From: Gordionus sp. m RMFG-2023
Taxonomy: Eukaryota; Nematomorpha; Gordioida; Chordodea; Parachordodidae
Reading direction: 5' to 3'
Assembly: GCF_954871325.1 (NCBI RefSeq)
Contig: NC_088776.1
Location: forward strand, 46,394,569-46,458,568
Length of the DNA: 64,000 bases
Positions within the stretch are counted from its first letter, which is position 1, and each line of letters starts with the position of its first letter. The notes below the pieces were generated by a model. It was given only the letters and a program-made list of their open reading frames with translations, was not told the origin of the DNA and ran no database searches. The translations under genes and the position numbers were made by a program. Below, piece by piece: positions 1 through 9,699 of this stretch.

Positions 1-704
1 AATACTATATTGTTTTTTTTGCGTATTCTCTTTATGAAAGTGTGCCATAATTTTAACATTATCTTTTGTTTTATTTTTATAACATTACATAAAATTTTCG
101 TGTTTTAAATAAATAAAATATTTTTTAATGGCTTACTGTACGCTATAATAGATTTTTTAAAATTGGATTTAGCCAATGGCGCTAATATCAAATATATATC
201 ATTTTTTAAGGGTAATTAAATTATAAATAGTTTTAGGCAAAGATCAACACGACCTTAAAACTTGGACTGGGCAACTTGCGCAAAATATTTTTTCAGGCTG
301 GGCAATTTGTTTGTGCAAAATTTATCATCAAGTTGGCACTGATTATTTTAAAAACCTTAAATAATGCAAATTTTTCATAAAAAAATATTTATGGGAGGGG
401 CTGAAAAATCTAATGGTCTGGGCTTTGCTAATTTTTAGTTTTCGGGCTACTATGCAAGTGGCTGTTTATGAAATGTAATGTTGTCTAAAAAATGATTTAA
501 GAAAAATTAGTATGGATAATTTTTATTATATTATTATACAGTAAATATATTTATATTATTCATGATACATGGTTTCTCATTCAAAAAAAGAAATAGTCCA
601 AGCAAATTTTTTTGATTTGGATTTTTACCTCACTTGAATGGAAAACCTTGTAACACACATTAAGTTATACGATTACCAAATAATTTTTAAATAAGGCGTT
701 AAAA
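1..704. other. intergenic, no gene seen
   Basis: AT-rich sequence. Bases 235-480 are slightly richer in G+C, with repeated words such as GGCTGGGC and TGGGCAA, which look like a decayed MITE end. No reading frame or RNA gene is supported. Confidence 0.5.
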
Positions 705-971
705 ATGGATGACGACACCAACGTGAAGATAATTGCTGCCACGTATATTTTTGACATAGCTGTCCTCTATCCTGGTCTAGTAAGATCGCATAAATTATCG
801 ACACCTGCTCTAGCCTTGGAGAATAATTTTAACCCTATAGGTTTGGTAATCGATAATATAAAACATAATGGTTTCCCAACTTTTCTTTTTATTGTTCTTA
901 AAAAAAATAAGAAATCCACTACGAGGAATTCTATTTTTATTATGAAACAAACTTTATATTACCACAAATAA
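705..971 (+). CDS. hypothetical 88-residue ORF
   Basis: The frame opens with ATG and a run of acidic residues (MDDDTN), followed by a hydrophobic stretch (residues about 9-25) that could be a membrane segment or buried helix. The first 55 codons use mixed, fairly G+C-rich codons, unlike the surrounding AT-rich DNA, while the last 30 are low-complexity Lys/Ile/Asn. The frame may therefore be a true exon that should splice out before its stop. I recognise no family. There is no clear partner exon nearby and no polyadenylation context. It could equally be a chance frame or a remnant of an unclassified transposon. Confidence 0.2.
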   Translation: MDDDTNVKIIAATYIFDIAVLYPGLVRSHKLSTPALALENNFNPIGLVIDNIKHNGFPTFLFIVLKKNKKSTTRNSIFIMKQTLYYHK

Positions 972-2144
972 AATTTATTAATTAGCATAGAAAATATCCC
1001 GGGCCCGACCTGGATCTTATTTATTTGGATCCGGGCAATAATAGTCAGTTATACCATTTTTAAAAATATATATAAGTATAACGTATTTATTTAAAAAAAA
1101 TGAGTTAAATATATTTATATCAAATAAAATTTACTTGTAGCATTGCATTTATTTTAAGCGCGATTCGCTCAAGCGATGCTAAATTTTTCCCTATATTTTT
1201 CCCTATTAGACATTCATAAGACAGATGGCAAATGCAACTCAATTCTGGGAGCCCCTCTAGACTTTTATCTAGATATATTAGAGGTAAATATTATGGAAAA
1301 TGATCCATATATTTATTATTTTTTTAAAAAATAAGTAAATATTAGAATCGTTATTGAAAAATATGTGAAAATAAATTTAAAAATAACAGAATTCCACTGA
1401 ATCAGATGATTGTAACTAGAGGTCTGCAATGGGCGGGTTTTTAGCCAAAAAGTTCGCTCACTCGTTGTTTGGGATTTTTTTAACGCTCGCCCACTCACTT
1501 ATAATTTTTGCCCGCCCATTTTTCTATAAATTTTGTTTAACCCGCACGTTTTATGTTTAAAAATTAGTTTAAGTGTTTGAAGTGGTCCGGTCCAGTTCGA
1601 TCTCATCTGACTATTGGGTGTGACGGGGCAGTCCGGTCTGACAACACTGTTTTATATATCAGTCTTACCGAAGACCGATTAAAAAGATAATAGTTTACTA
1701 TAAATTGCTTTTTAAATAATGTACATAAACATGAACACATAAAACATGATTATTTAATGCCTAACACTTTATAATATCTCATTCATCGTTTATTCTTCCG
1801 TTTCATTCATTCGTCAAATAATTTAATTTGTATTATATTTTTAGAAATTGAAATCATAGAAGATGATAATATTATTGAATCACCCTTTCTTCTGTGAGTG
1901 AAAGAATAACATTTAGAAAATAGTATTAATAGTGGAAATGAAAATAATTCGATCAAATTCAAATTTGAAAGATGTTAAATTATATAAATTTTTTAGAAAA
2001 GATAATTCTGGGAAAACATGTAAAATATATCTCCAGATATTTCCCAATTCTTCAAGCACAAGTAAATTATGTATATATATATCAAATTGAAAGCTCAAAA
2101 AAATATATGAATAAAAATTTCATCAAATAAACCTACTTATAGTT

Positions 2145-2310
2145 ATCTGGGAACCAATATTAAAAACCCAAGATTAACGAAATATTGTATTGATATTGGG
2201 TCTAAAATAGTGGTATTGGTTTAAATAATAATTTCTTATATTGGTATTTGTTTAAGTTCAAATTATTAATTAAAAGAATAGAAATAGTAATTTAAAAAAC
2301 ACGGTTTTAA
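2145..2310 (-). mobile_element. terminal fragment of the ACCAATA hAT family
   Basis: The segment starting GGGAACCAATATTAAAAACCC and running through repeated GGTATTGG words matches the reverse complement of the right end of the full-length hAT at 32,379-35,053 (about 34,850-35,050). It includes the AATTAAAAGAATAGAAATAG block. Only one end is present, so this is a truncated copy inside or adjoining the element at 1419-3025. Confidence 0.65.
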
Positions 2311-2383
2311 ATAATCATTATCATAAAAACAAGACTGAACCAACTCTCTAAATTTTACTGAATCAATTCTAGCCAAAATAGTA

Positions 2384-2560
2384 ATGAACAATCTCCCACA
2401 GCAGGCTGCATCAGTAGCATATGAACTGATCTTTTCTAAAGCTAGTGATAAAATAACAAAAAAGCGAAGTAGAATGAATCCAAAGATGGTTCAATATCTA
2501 ATGACACTTGAAACATGGATAAAAAATGGAATAATTTTTGATTTTTTAGAAGATAATTAG
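2384..2560 (+). pseudogene. hAT transposase C-terminal dimerisation remnant
   Basis: The 58-residue frame contains the typical end of a hAT transposase: an ...SVAYELIFSKASDKI... segment corresponding to the (S/A)xxER(V/L)FS motif, then KKRSRMNPKMVQYLM and LETWIKN before a natural-looking stop. The Glu-Arg of the ER(V/L)FS motif reads Glu-Leu here. Most of the transposase, including the catalytic region, is missing between the element's left end and this point. It is a decayed remnant, not a functional gene. Confidence 0.75.
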
Positions 2561-3033
2561 AATATTTATATATATAAATCCGTTGATAACCAAATATCTA
2601 TTACATTATATATATCAAAAGCAAAAATTAATTAAATATTCAAATCTAATTCAATAAATTTGTAATATTAGGCATTTGTGTTGTATAATATAATAAAAAT
2701 GATTTGATGATATAATTAAAATTAACACATTTCATTTTAATAAATTTAATGTATAATAAAGCCGTTATAGCTTAAGAAAAGCATTTTTTAGAAGGGACCG
2801 GACTGGATCGACGATCCCACGGTCTCGTCTCACTTGAATTAACGGTCCATCAGCTCAGTCTCATTTTTGAAAAAGAGGATCGAACCGGGTGGAGCCGGAC
2901 CGTTGTAAACGCTAGTTTAAAGCTGGTTTGGCTCATGTTGAAAATATTTTCGAATACCTGACTACGCCCGTCCAAAATATTAACGGGCCTATGTGGGCGG
3001 ACTAAAAATCCGCCCAATGCAGACCTGTAACCA

Positions 3034-3344
3034 CTTTTATCTTGTTTTGATTAACTAATCATTTTTTGTTGTTCGGACAATTTTTAAATTAAAATTTTAT
3101 TTATGTAATAATGCTTTCAACGACTATTTAAAAATATAATGTTTAGGACACCACGGGGGACAATTTGCATCAAATTTTAAGCTATCAAATCATCAAAGGT
3201 TTTTGCAAACTTTTCCTGTTTAAGAGAACTGCCGATTTCTCCTTATTAAAAATTTTGATCTTACTTAGTTCTAATACCATTGATAATGAAGACACAACAC
3301 GCAAGACAGTTAAGAACCAGAGCCTTTTGATACAAAAATTTTTA
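3034..3344. other. intergenic, no gene seen
   Basis: AT-rich flank between the hAT relic and the 43-bp tandem repeat. A short open frame covers it, but its composition gives no support for coding. Confidence 0.4.
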
Positions 3345-3473
3345 GAGATATTTTCTTATAATACCAAGTATATTCTTTATATTTCTTGAAATATTTTCTT
3401 ATAATACCAAGTATATTCTTTATATTTCTTGAAATATTTTCTTATAATACCAAGTATATTCTTTATATTTTTT
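3345..3473 (+). repeat. three tandem copies of a 43-bp unit
   Basis: Units start at 3345, 3388 and 3431. Each reads roughly GAAATATTTTCTTATAATAC followed by CAAGTATATTCTTTATATTTCTT. Copies differ by only one or two bases, so the expansion is recent relative to the neighbouring decayed elements. Confidence 0.9.
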
Positions 3474-3646
3474 GAAATATATAACCCATTGTATATTTTT
3501 TAAAAAAATTAAGTTTGGGATTTTGAAATTAATATGCTACTTAGAAGCCTTTTTTAAAAAAAGGAGGTTTTGCTCAGATACAACATTTAAGCACGCTAAA
3601 ATTAAAAGTGTTTAGTCCTTCCCTGTGACACTACCAAAGCTTTTAA

Positions 3647-4111
3647 TACATTTCACTATCACCGTATCGAAGTGAATCGTCTTTGGATGGTCGCATTATT
3701 CTGATATATTCTGATAAAATATATGATATATTTGGCAGGTTAAATCAACTTTTTGTGACGGCGGTATGTTGCGATATTTTAAAGGACCTTGTATTCCTTG
3801 ACATACCAACTCAAATATCCAAGACTCCGAATGTAATGGGTAATAATGATGAAGATGGAAATCTTAATGATCCCGAGAATAATATGGAGGTGAATATCCT
3901 TTCAAAATATTGTAATGAAAAGGAATTAGACAAAATTAGTGTATACTCTATTCAAATTTTGCGCTTGGTGAATATCGAAAATTTACTGAAGTTTATATCC
4001 GATATATGCAATCCTGATAAATTAAAGCCCGAAACAGAATCTGTACACCATTCTTCTCCCGTCATAATAAACACTCAAGTTTTATATATTATAAACAAAC
4101 TTAAATTATAG
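3647..4111 (+). CDS. hypothetical protein or exon, possibly CNOT9-like
   Basis: The frame is open from about 3647 to the stop at 4109-4111. The first usable start is not an ATG, so this may be an internal or terminal exon. It encodes a Leu/Ile-rich, helix-like protein with an acidic insert (NNDEDGNLNDPENN). The part around KELDKISVYSIQILRLVNI and LLKFISDIC has the spacing of one armadillo-type helix pair in CNOT9/Rcd-1. The next ORF (4330-4761) carries residues reminiscent of the CNOT9 C-terminus in the right order. Identity is low and I am not sure of it. Codon use is more balanced than the flanks, which supports coding or recent pseudogene status. No transposon ends were seen around it. Confidence 0.3.
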   Translation, partial: YISLSPYRSESSLDGRIILIYSDKIYDIFGRLNQLFVTAVCCDILKDLVFLDIPTQISKTPNVMGNNDEDGNLNDPENNMEVNILSKYCNEKELDKISVYSIQILRLVNIENLLKFISDICNPDKLKPETESVHHSSPVIINTQVLYIINKLKL

Positions 4112-4329
4112 TTTTTTTGGTGTAAAAATGTAACACTGGCTAATAAATATTTTAATATATATTACGTTTAATTATCATTACGGAATTAAAATGGAAATAT
4201 ATTTATAAAGGATTTGATTATTTTCTAAAATGAATGATAGCAGTATTTAGACAAAGAAATTATGTTTCAGGTAACAAAAAGAATAATTTCTTCTATTTTT
4301 CTTAATAATCAAAGCTTTCTCCCCACGGG
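4112..4329. other. intron-like AT-rich gap between two ORFs
   Basis: AT-rich stretch ending in a pyrimidine-rich run and TTTAG at 4333-4337, which could serve as an acceptor for the following ORF. The preceding ORF shows no convincing donor. Confidence 0.25.
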
Positions 4330-4827
4330 TATTTAGCAGAAACCCTGAGCCAACATATGATTCACCTGAACCAGCTTATATTGGATACCGATTACCCCGA
4401 GGTGATGGGTGCCAATGCTATAGATGAATATGTTGAGAAATTATCTACGAATCATATCGATAATGATGAATCCCTAAATAATGTAGATTCAACTTTAACC
4501 GAGTCTAAAACACACAATGCCACTTTAACCGATGCACTAAGTACCACTTTAACTGAAATCCGAAGTGCCAAAAAGTCTAAAAACGTGCTCGAAGATTACC
4601 TTGATAAAATTACTCTAAGATCCCTCGCTAAATTTTTGAGTAACTTAAACTTGAGCCGGGATGCATTTAATTGCCTCATCAAAATTAAAGATGCTTGGGA
4701 AAACTTAGATATAGTAATAAATGAAATGTTATTTGTAAAAATAATTTGTCTGTTTTATTAGGAACATTTTAACGACAAACAAGCAAAGAAATGGATTTTA
4801 AAGTTTGTGACCAGTTTTAATTAAAGT
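4330..4827 (+). CDS. hypothetical protein or exon, possibly CNOT9-like C-terminus
   Basis: The frame is open from about 4338; its first ATG at 4357 gives 134 residues to a TAG at 4759. Directly after that stop the same frame continues for 20 residues (EHFNDKQAKKWILKFVTSFN) to a TAA, with GT...AG borders that would delimit a 27-bp segment. This is either an extraordinarily short intron or a single inactivating stop. The residues DAFNCL ... KKWILKFV resemble EALRQCL ... KRWLAQLV at the end of CNOT9. The region also has Asp/Asn/Thr-rich linker repeats (TLTESKTHNATLTDALSTTLTE). The assignment is tentative. The alternative is a decayed retrocopy. Confidence 0.3.
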
Positions 4828-4854
4828 CTAATCAATAAATAAATCAAACCTTAT

Positions 4855-5475
4855 TCCCCCCCCCACCCCCCACACACACATGAACGAAACATTTATTATT
4901 AGAGAGGAAAAAAACTATTTATTAAATTATTTGTAAACATTGTTAATATTTAGTAATTACTTAATACATATACAAATTAGAAATCTAATATGATATTATT
5001 CGCTGAATATAAATAATGTATTATTTGATATTTAGAAGAAATAATAAAACGAGAATACAAAAGACGTTATTATATTACTCCGACTTTTTATCTCACTCAA
5101 AGTTTCGCTTAATATTTAAAAAATCCAACTTTAAATCTAGTATCTTTTATTATGATTTTTTCAGTAATCAAAAAAAAATAATGCTTCGCATAAGGAAAAT
5201 ACAACAAATTTTATCCAATAGTTTTAAGAATTTAATAATGATGAAAAAATCTACATCTTTTTTAAAAAATATATTTTCCCATATCATATAATCTATTTAT
5301 TATTATTATCTAATTCCCATATTGTTGGTTGACGGTTGCCTTATAATTATCTATTAAAAATTATGCAAGGCTACGACAGTTATGAGTTTCAATTTAAATT
5401 TAATGTTTGTTAGTGTCTATTTATTATAGAACAATTTTATTTCTATTTTGTAACAGTTTATATATTTTTATTAGG
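4855..5475. other. intergenic; C-run and CA repeat
   Basis: Begins with a run of C and CA/CACC repeats (about 4855-4880), followed by AT-rich sequence. The open frame at 5016-5291 is Lys/Asn/Phe/Ile-only in composition and is not supported as a gene. Confidence 0.4.
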
Positions 5476-5698
5476 GTTGTGGATCCGAATTCGGCTTCAG
5501 AAATTTAAAATTGTTTGGTTGGGCATTTTGATACCACAGACCAAACATAGACCGATTTATGGGCAATTCATTGAGCCCGTGGTAATATGGACCCGAGTGG
5601 GTTCACACTTCTTTTAGAAAATCTATTTTTGATTATGTTCCTGTTATCAAAATTTCCGCATGGAGTTTAAAATTCTTGAACCCGAATTCGGGTCTACG
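5476..5698. mobile_element. short MITE with CCGAATTCGG terminal repeats
   Basis: The left end has TCCGAATTCGGCTTCAGAA. The right end, on the other strand, has CCCGAATTCGGGTTCAAGAA, with matching A/T-rich continuation. The element is about 220 bp with no coding capacity. Its right repeat supplies the stop codon of the minus-strand frame at 5694-5960. Confidence 0.55.
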
Positions 5699-5960
5699 AT
5701 CTTGATTTTTTATACATTGTATTACCACTCATGCGATTTGTTCTGCGTTTTTCGACTTTGTGGTTAACCTCTTTCATTTCTTTATGCACATTGTATTTAT
5801 GAGGTCGTATATTATATTTTATAACATCTTTTGTCATTTTTTTCAAACATGATTGAGTATCTCTGTGGTAAACCAATCTTACCCAACCTTTTCTTCTTTT
5901 TAAATATGTGCGGGGAAAGTGTATATATTTTTTTTCAACTTTAAATCGTTTATTGAGCAA
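5694..5960 (-). CDS. hypothetical basic protein
   Basis: The minus-strand frame gives up to 88 residues, very rich in Lys/Arg/His, with segments such as FPRTYLKRRKGW and VRLVYHRDTQSCLKK. Codon use is mixed rather than purely AT-driven, so it may be a real exon. No family is recognised; a ribosomal or nucleolar protein would fit the charge, but nothing specific shows it. Its TAG stop lies inside the terminal repeat of the adjacent MITE, so the true 3' end may have been replaced. Upstream on the same strand, an ATG at 6037-6039 opens a short frame beginning MAEIIGWYSKHAG. I could not link it to this frame by a phase-consistent splice. Confidence 0.25.
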   Translation of the reverse strand: MLNKRFKVEKKYIHFPRTYLKRRKGWVRLVYHRDTQSCLKKMTKDVIKYNIRPHKYNVHKEMKEVNHKVEKRRTNRMSGNTMYKKSRS

Positions 5961-6072
5961 GTTAATTAAATTGGATTTTTTTTAATAACCGGAAATGTAT
6001 TCCAGCATGTTTCGAATACCATCCGATGATTTCAGCCATTTTGCCTCGAGGAATCTGTAGGAGGGCTTTTAT

Positions 6073-6099
6073 TCGTCGAATTTAATTTGAATTCGACGA
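6073..6099. repeat. 10-bp inverted repeat (hairpin)
   Basis: TCGTCGAATT at 6073-6082 is mirrored by AATTCGACGA at 6090-6099 with a 7-base loop, giving a perfect stem of 10 pairs. Function unknown; it may be part of a decayed element. Confidence 0.5.
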
Positions 6100-6889
6100 T
6101 TAACAATAAAACAAAGGCGATAATGTTTCTAAACTCATGTTATCTCTTATCTTTATACCGTTTCGAAACAAAATATTTTTCAAAGCGTTTTCCAAGGCTC
6201 GTTTTTGCAAAATTTTTTACATGCAAACAACAAACGATTTTTATTATACAGCTAATTTTTTATATTACAAAATTTCTCTATAGCTAATATTATTTACTTG
6301 AGATATACAAATATAAAGTACTTACAGTACCAAATTATTTTCAAACTATACAAGCAGAATAAGAAACTGAATATTTAGAGAGATAAGTTATCTAAGTGAA
6401 AGATGAGACATAATTCCTAAATAGATTACTTTTATTTAAATAATATACACCAGATAACTTTAATGTAATATAATGACATAAAAAATGTTGACAATGAATA
6501 TCTTAAATTTATAACATATTTTACAGTATTTAATTAAGAGATGCACTTAAGAAAAAAATAAGGGATAAATATACTCTATTGATATTTTTATAATTGTTAA
6601 AGAATTAAAATTATATTAAATGGCATTCCACATAACTAATAAATCATTTGGAAGGTCTTATTTATAATTATGTAATTGTTTATAATATTTCATTAAATAT
6701 TTGTATAAAATTTCTATTATTATAATGGCTAAAATTTATTTCATAATATAATATTTAAAAAAACAACTTGTTCACTTCACTATAAAACGCCATTTAATCG
6801 TTAAAAAATATCAAATTAAGTGATATTTTACAAAAATGCAAAATCGTTTCCATTAAAACAACGATGTATGGAAATGGTTTTACTATATG
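6100..6889. other. intergenic, no gene seen
   Basis: Very AT-rich. Open frames here are composed of Ile/Phe/Leu/Lys codons only and carry no recognisable motif. Confidence 0.5.
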
Positions 6890-6959
6890 TTTTGTCAGGC
6901 TTGGCTTTGCCATGATTGGTTTTATCAGGATTGGTCTTGTTAGGCTTACAAAATTACTG

Positions 6960-7160
6960 CTAGACAACGGGACAAAACGAAGCATAACCGAATGAAAGCA
7001 AAATAAAACCCCCCGAAATAAGAAGTCAAACATAACGCTGCGAAACAAAACGAAGCGAAAGAAAACGCAAAACAAAACGAATGTAACAGAGCAGAGTAAC
7101 ATAAACACTGCGAAACAAAATAAATCTAAACAAAACGAAGCAAAACAAAAATAATAGATG
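6960..7160. repeat. degenerate CGAAACAAAA-type low-complexity repeat
   Basis: About 200 bp of irregular units such as AAACAAAACGAAGC and CGAAACAAAACG. The antisense open frame across it (6794-7171) is a by-product of this composition and is not a gene. Confidence 0.75.
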
Positions 7161-8170
7161 CGAGACAACAAATTTAATTAAATACTATAACTATAAAGCT
7201 ACAAATGAAAACAAAAATTGTAATGTATCAAAAATATTTAAATTTAAAATATATAAATATTGTTACCTTAAAAAAGTAAAGCAAATAATTCTTTTCCGTC
7301 TCATCGATTATTACGCCTCAGAGTCTGTTACTTTCACATTACTAGTATCCGCATACACCTAAAAATTTATGTTTCACAAAATTCTTTTCAATTCTTTATA
7401 AGAAGTAAATTATGTAAGCCAATTCATGTTTAAAATTGATAATTTATTGTTAAAAAATTCCTATATTTTTCAACAATCAGACATCTAGAAGACAATGTAA
7501 TTTATAGAAACAATGTTTATCAGATTATAATACAATAAAATCTTTTTATACCTAATCATAGAGTTTCAAGCATATAAAAATTTCATTATATTAAGTTCAG
7601 GTTTAAATACGGATTAAATCCTGTACTCTCTTAGATTTAAGGTGGGTTTTATTAAAACTAGTTTGTTGGGTTTAGAAATTTCAATTATATTATTATATGT
7701 TAAAAAATCTTACCATTTTACATTCAACAAATAGTTTACAATTTATTTCAAAGTGATCTATATTTCTTAAGAGATGTTATAAGTCAGGTGAATAAAAAAT
7801 TTCTTTGATATCGAAACACAATTTCATGTTTTAAAAATCCGATATAACAAAAATGGAAATTTCTTACCATTTTTAATTCTAGATATTTTACATTTTAATA
7901 GGTTATTTTTATAAGACAATCCTGAAATTCGGTTATTATAGTATTTGTGCTAGCCGATTATGGTTAAGGTTTAAAGTATAGCAAAAGGAATATTATATTT
8001 TAATTTAATTTTTAGGAACAGGATAGATTATTATTTATCATAGTTGGATAGTGATTATCACTTATATAGATAGGTCAATTTTAGATGAGTATGCTACTCT
8101 GGAAAGCTTTTACTCTGAGTTTATACTGGAATTATTATTGTCATCCATAATCTTTCATTTATGTAATTAC
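7161..8170. other. intergenic; one short exon-like segment
   Basis: Mostly AT-rich. On the minus strand, 7311-7358 has a TTTTTAG acceptor and 15 sense codons (VYADTSNVKVTDSEA) before a TAA. It looks like a terminal exon, but no companion exon was found. Confidence 0.25.
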
Positions 8171-9067
8171 TAGTGATGTTAAGGTAACTAGTTACCTGTA
8201 ACTAGTTATAATTTTTGAAATATAACTGCCAAAAGTAACTAGTTACTTTTAAAGATATATTCAAATAATTAATTATGTTGTGATAAATTAATTTTAAATT
8301 AAATTTATTTTTTAAATTAAATTTAAAATTTTGTGAAAATGTCTGATTGTTATAATTTCCCGTTCAAATTTACCTTAATACCTCAAAGTGAATCCCAGAC
8401 GAATGAATCATGCTCAAAGCCAACATCACTTGATGTAGTTGGATTTTTTGACCTAGCGCCAATTTATTCTGGATAATGAACTTATAGAAAACTTTATCAA
8501 ATCTAATAACAACACTTTTTCTTTATATAACGATTTTTCAAAGTTAAAATTACTCTTTATTAAATATAACGTTGTTCTAACATCAAGTGCTCCCGTAGAG
8601 CGCTTGTTCAGTCTAGGTAAGCTCATTTTTAGAGATAAACGAGCACGTCTCCTAGATAATAACTTTGAAATTAATTTGTTGTTAAAAGCAAATAAACATT
8701 TATTAGATTCTAATTTTTATGAAAAATAAATGTTTTTTTTTTCAATGCAAATATATATTTTTATATTCGATGTAAATATTCAATTTTGCGATATTTTTTT
8801 ATATAAATAAATTGTATATTATTTTAAAACTGATTATACTTTGTTTATCCTAATTTTTTTTATATTAAATATATGCATTCAATAAATAAATAATGCGCAT
8901 ATGAATGATGTATAAAGTAAGTAACTAATTACTTTTGAAAATAACTGTAACTAATAACTCGTTACTTTTGTAAAAATGTAACTAGTAACTGTAACTAGTT
9001 ATGTTTTTGCCAATGTAACTAGTAACTGTAACTAGTTATGTTTCAAAAGTAACTTTTAACATCACTA
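8171..9067 (+). mobile_element. internally deleted hAT element with TIRs and TSD
   Basis: It begins TAGTGATGTTAAGGTAACTA and ends with the inverted TTAACATCACTA. The flanks are GTAATTAC (8163-8170) and GTAATTAA (9068-9075), an 8-bp duplication with one mismatch. Both ends carry arrays of the word AACTAGTTAC/GTAACTAGTAAC, probably subterminal binding repeats. Only the last exon-like part of a transposase remains inside, so the 897-bp copy is non-autonomous. Confidence 0.85.
8472..8729 (+). pseudogene. hAT transposase C-terminus
   Basis: About 85 codons remain: LDNELIENFI..., then the hallmark SSAPVERLFSLGKLIFRDKR and LLDNNFEINLLLKANKHLL before a TAA. The SSAPVERLFS motif marks the hAT dimerisation helix. 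It closely resembles the C-terminus of the hAT at 25,605-28,521, so the two belong to related families. The rest of the transposase is deleted. Confidence 0.85.
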
Positions 9068-9189
9068 GTAATTAAATTACACTATAAAAAAATGTTGGAT
9101 ATTTCGCAATTTATTGCCAATTATTGTCGTATATAGCTTTAGGTTAGTAAACAAACATAAATTACTCCATTAATTTTTTTGAGAACATT

Positions 9190-9400
9190 TCAGAAATAAT
9201 AAATTCGACGAAACTTGTAATTTGATGAAAGACAGGAATTCCTTAAGATGATTATAATCAAGCCATCTTAGTCTAATAAATTTTCGTCGGTAAAGTGGTA
9301 TCTTTAAAGTTAGAATAAAGGATAAGAGGAGAACAAATGTTCTTCGAATAATATATATTTTTAAAACGGCTCTTACTTCAGATACTAAGGGTGGAACATT
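9190..9400 (-). CDS. open exon-like frame, unknown
   Basis: The minus-strand frame has about 70 codons without a stop and no ATG. A hydrophobic segment (TFVLLLSFILTLKI) is followed by a basic stretch (PLYRRKFIRLRWLDYNHLKEF). It could encode a single-pass membrane protein, or be chance in AT-rich DNA. It lies downstream of another minus-strand exon-like frame (9529-9660), so the two could belong to one gene. No family is recognised. Confidence 0.15.
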
Positions 9401-9528
9401 TTAAAATAATAACCAATAATTAAAAATGTAAATTTTATTTATTATAATAAAAATTGTATGAAAAAGAAACATTTATAATTTAATTCAAAAATTTTAGCAA
9501 TTCACAAAGTTTGCCATTTTATTAAAGG

Positions 9529-9660
9529 TTAAAAATAGTTTTTTGGCTGTACATGGTTAGCATAGAGAGGTGTTTCTGCCATTAAAGTTATTTTTCCTCC
9601 TACATCAAATTTGATGAAGAGAATTTTGAAAATATATTGTACGTAAGGACCAATAGTATT
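9529..9660 (-). CDS. exon-like frame with splice acceptor, unknown
   Basis: After a CTAAAAG acceptor (9661-9662 on the plus strand) the minus strand reads 43 sense codons to a TAA. The second half (GGKITLMAETPLYANHVQPKN) uses G+C-rich codons unusual for the neighbourhood. This could be a terminal exon of a small minus-strand gene. No homologue comes to mind. Confidence 0.2.
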   Translation of the reverse strand, partial: NTIGPYVQYIFKILFIKFDVGGKITLMAETPLYANHVQPKNYF

Positions 9661-9699
9661 CTTTTAGGAAAATGTTTAAATATAAATATCTTCATTATA

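Larger units (their letters stand above)
1419..3025 (+). mobile_element. hAT transposon relic with TIRs and 8-bp TSD
   Basis: The left end begins GAGGTCTGCAATGGGCGG. The right end, read on the other strand, begins GGTCTGCATTGGGCGG, and both continue into a matching GGATTTTTAG/GGTTTTTAG block. The flanks are TGTAACTA (1411-1418) and TGTAACCA (3026-3033), an 8-bp duplication with one mismatch, as expected for hAT. G+C-rich subterminal inverted blocks around GGTCCGGTCC lie at about 1580-1650 and 2795-2915. Inside are a C-terminal transposase remnant (2384-2560) and a fragment of another hAT (2145-2310). Confidence 0.75.

Noticed and set aside
6794-7171. 125-residue minus-strand ORF with many Phe/Leu/Cys, looking like a membrane protein
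   Set aside because: It is the antisense of a CGAAACAAAA low-complexity repeat, so the hydrophobic character comes from TTTTGTTTCG repeats.
8171-9067. Origin or promoter because of the dense AACTAGTTAC palindromes
   Set aside because: The words are subterminal repeats inside a hAT element with TIRs and a target-site duplication.
9190-9300. COX6C-like membrane subunit for the hydrophobic-plus-basic frame
   Set aside because: Only a generic hydrophobic segment followed by charged residues is shared; no diagnostic residues match.
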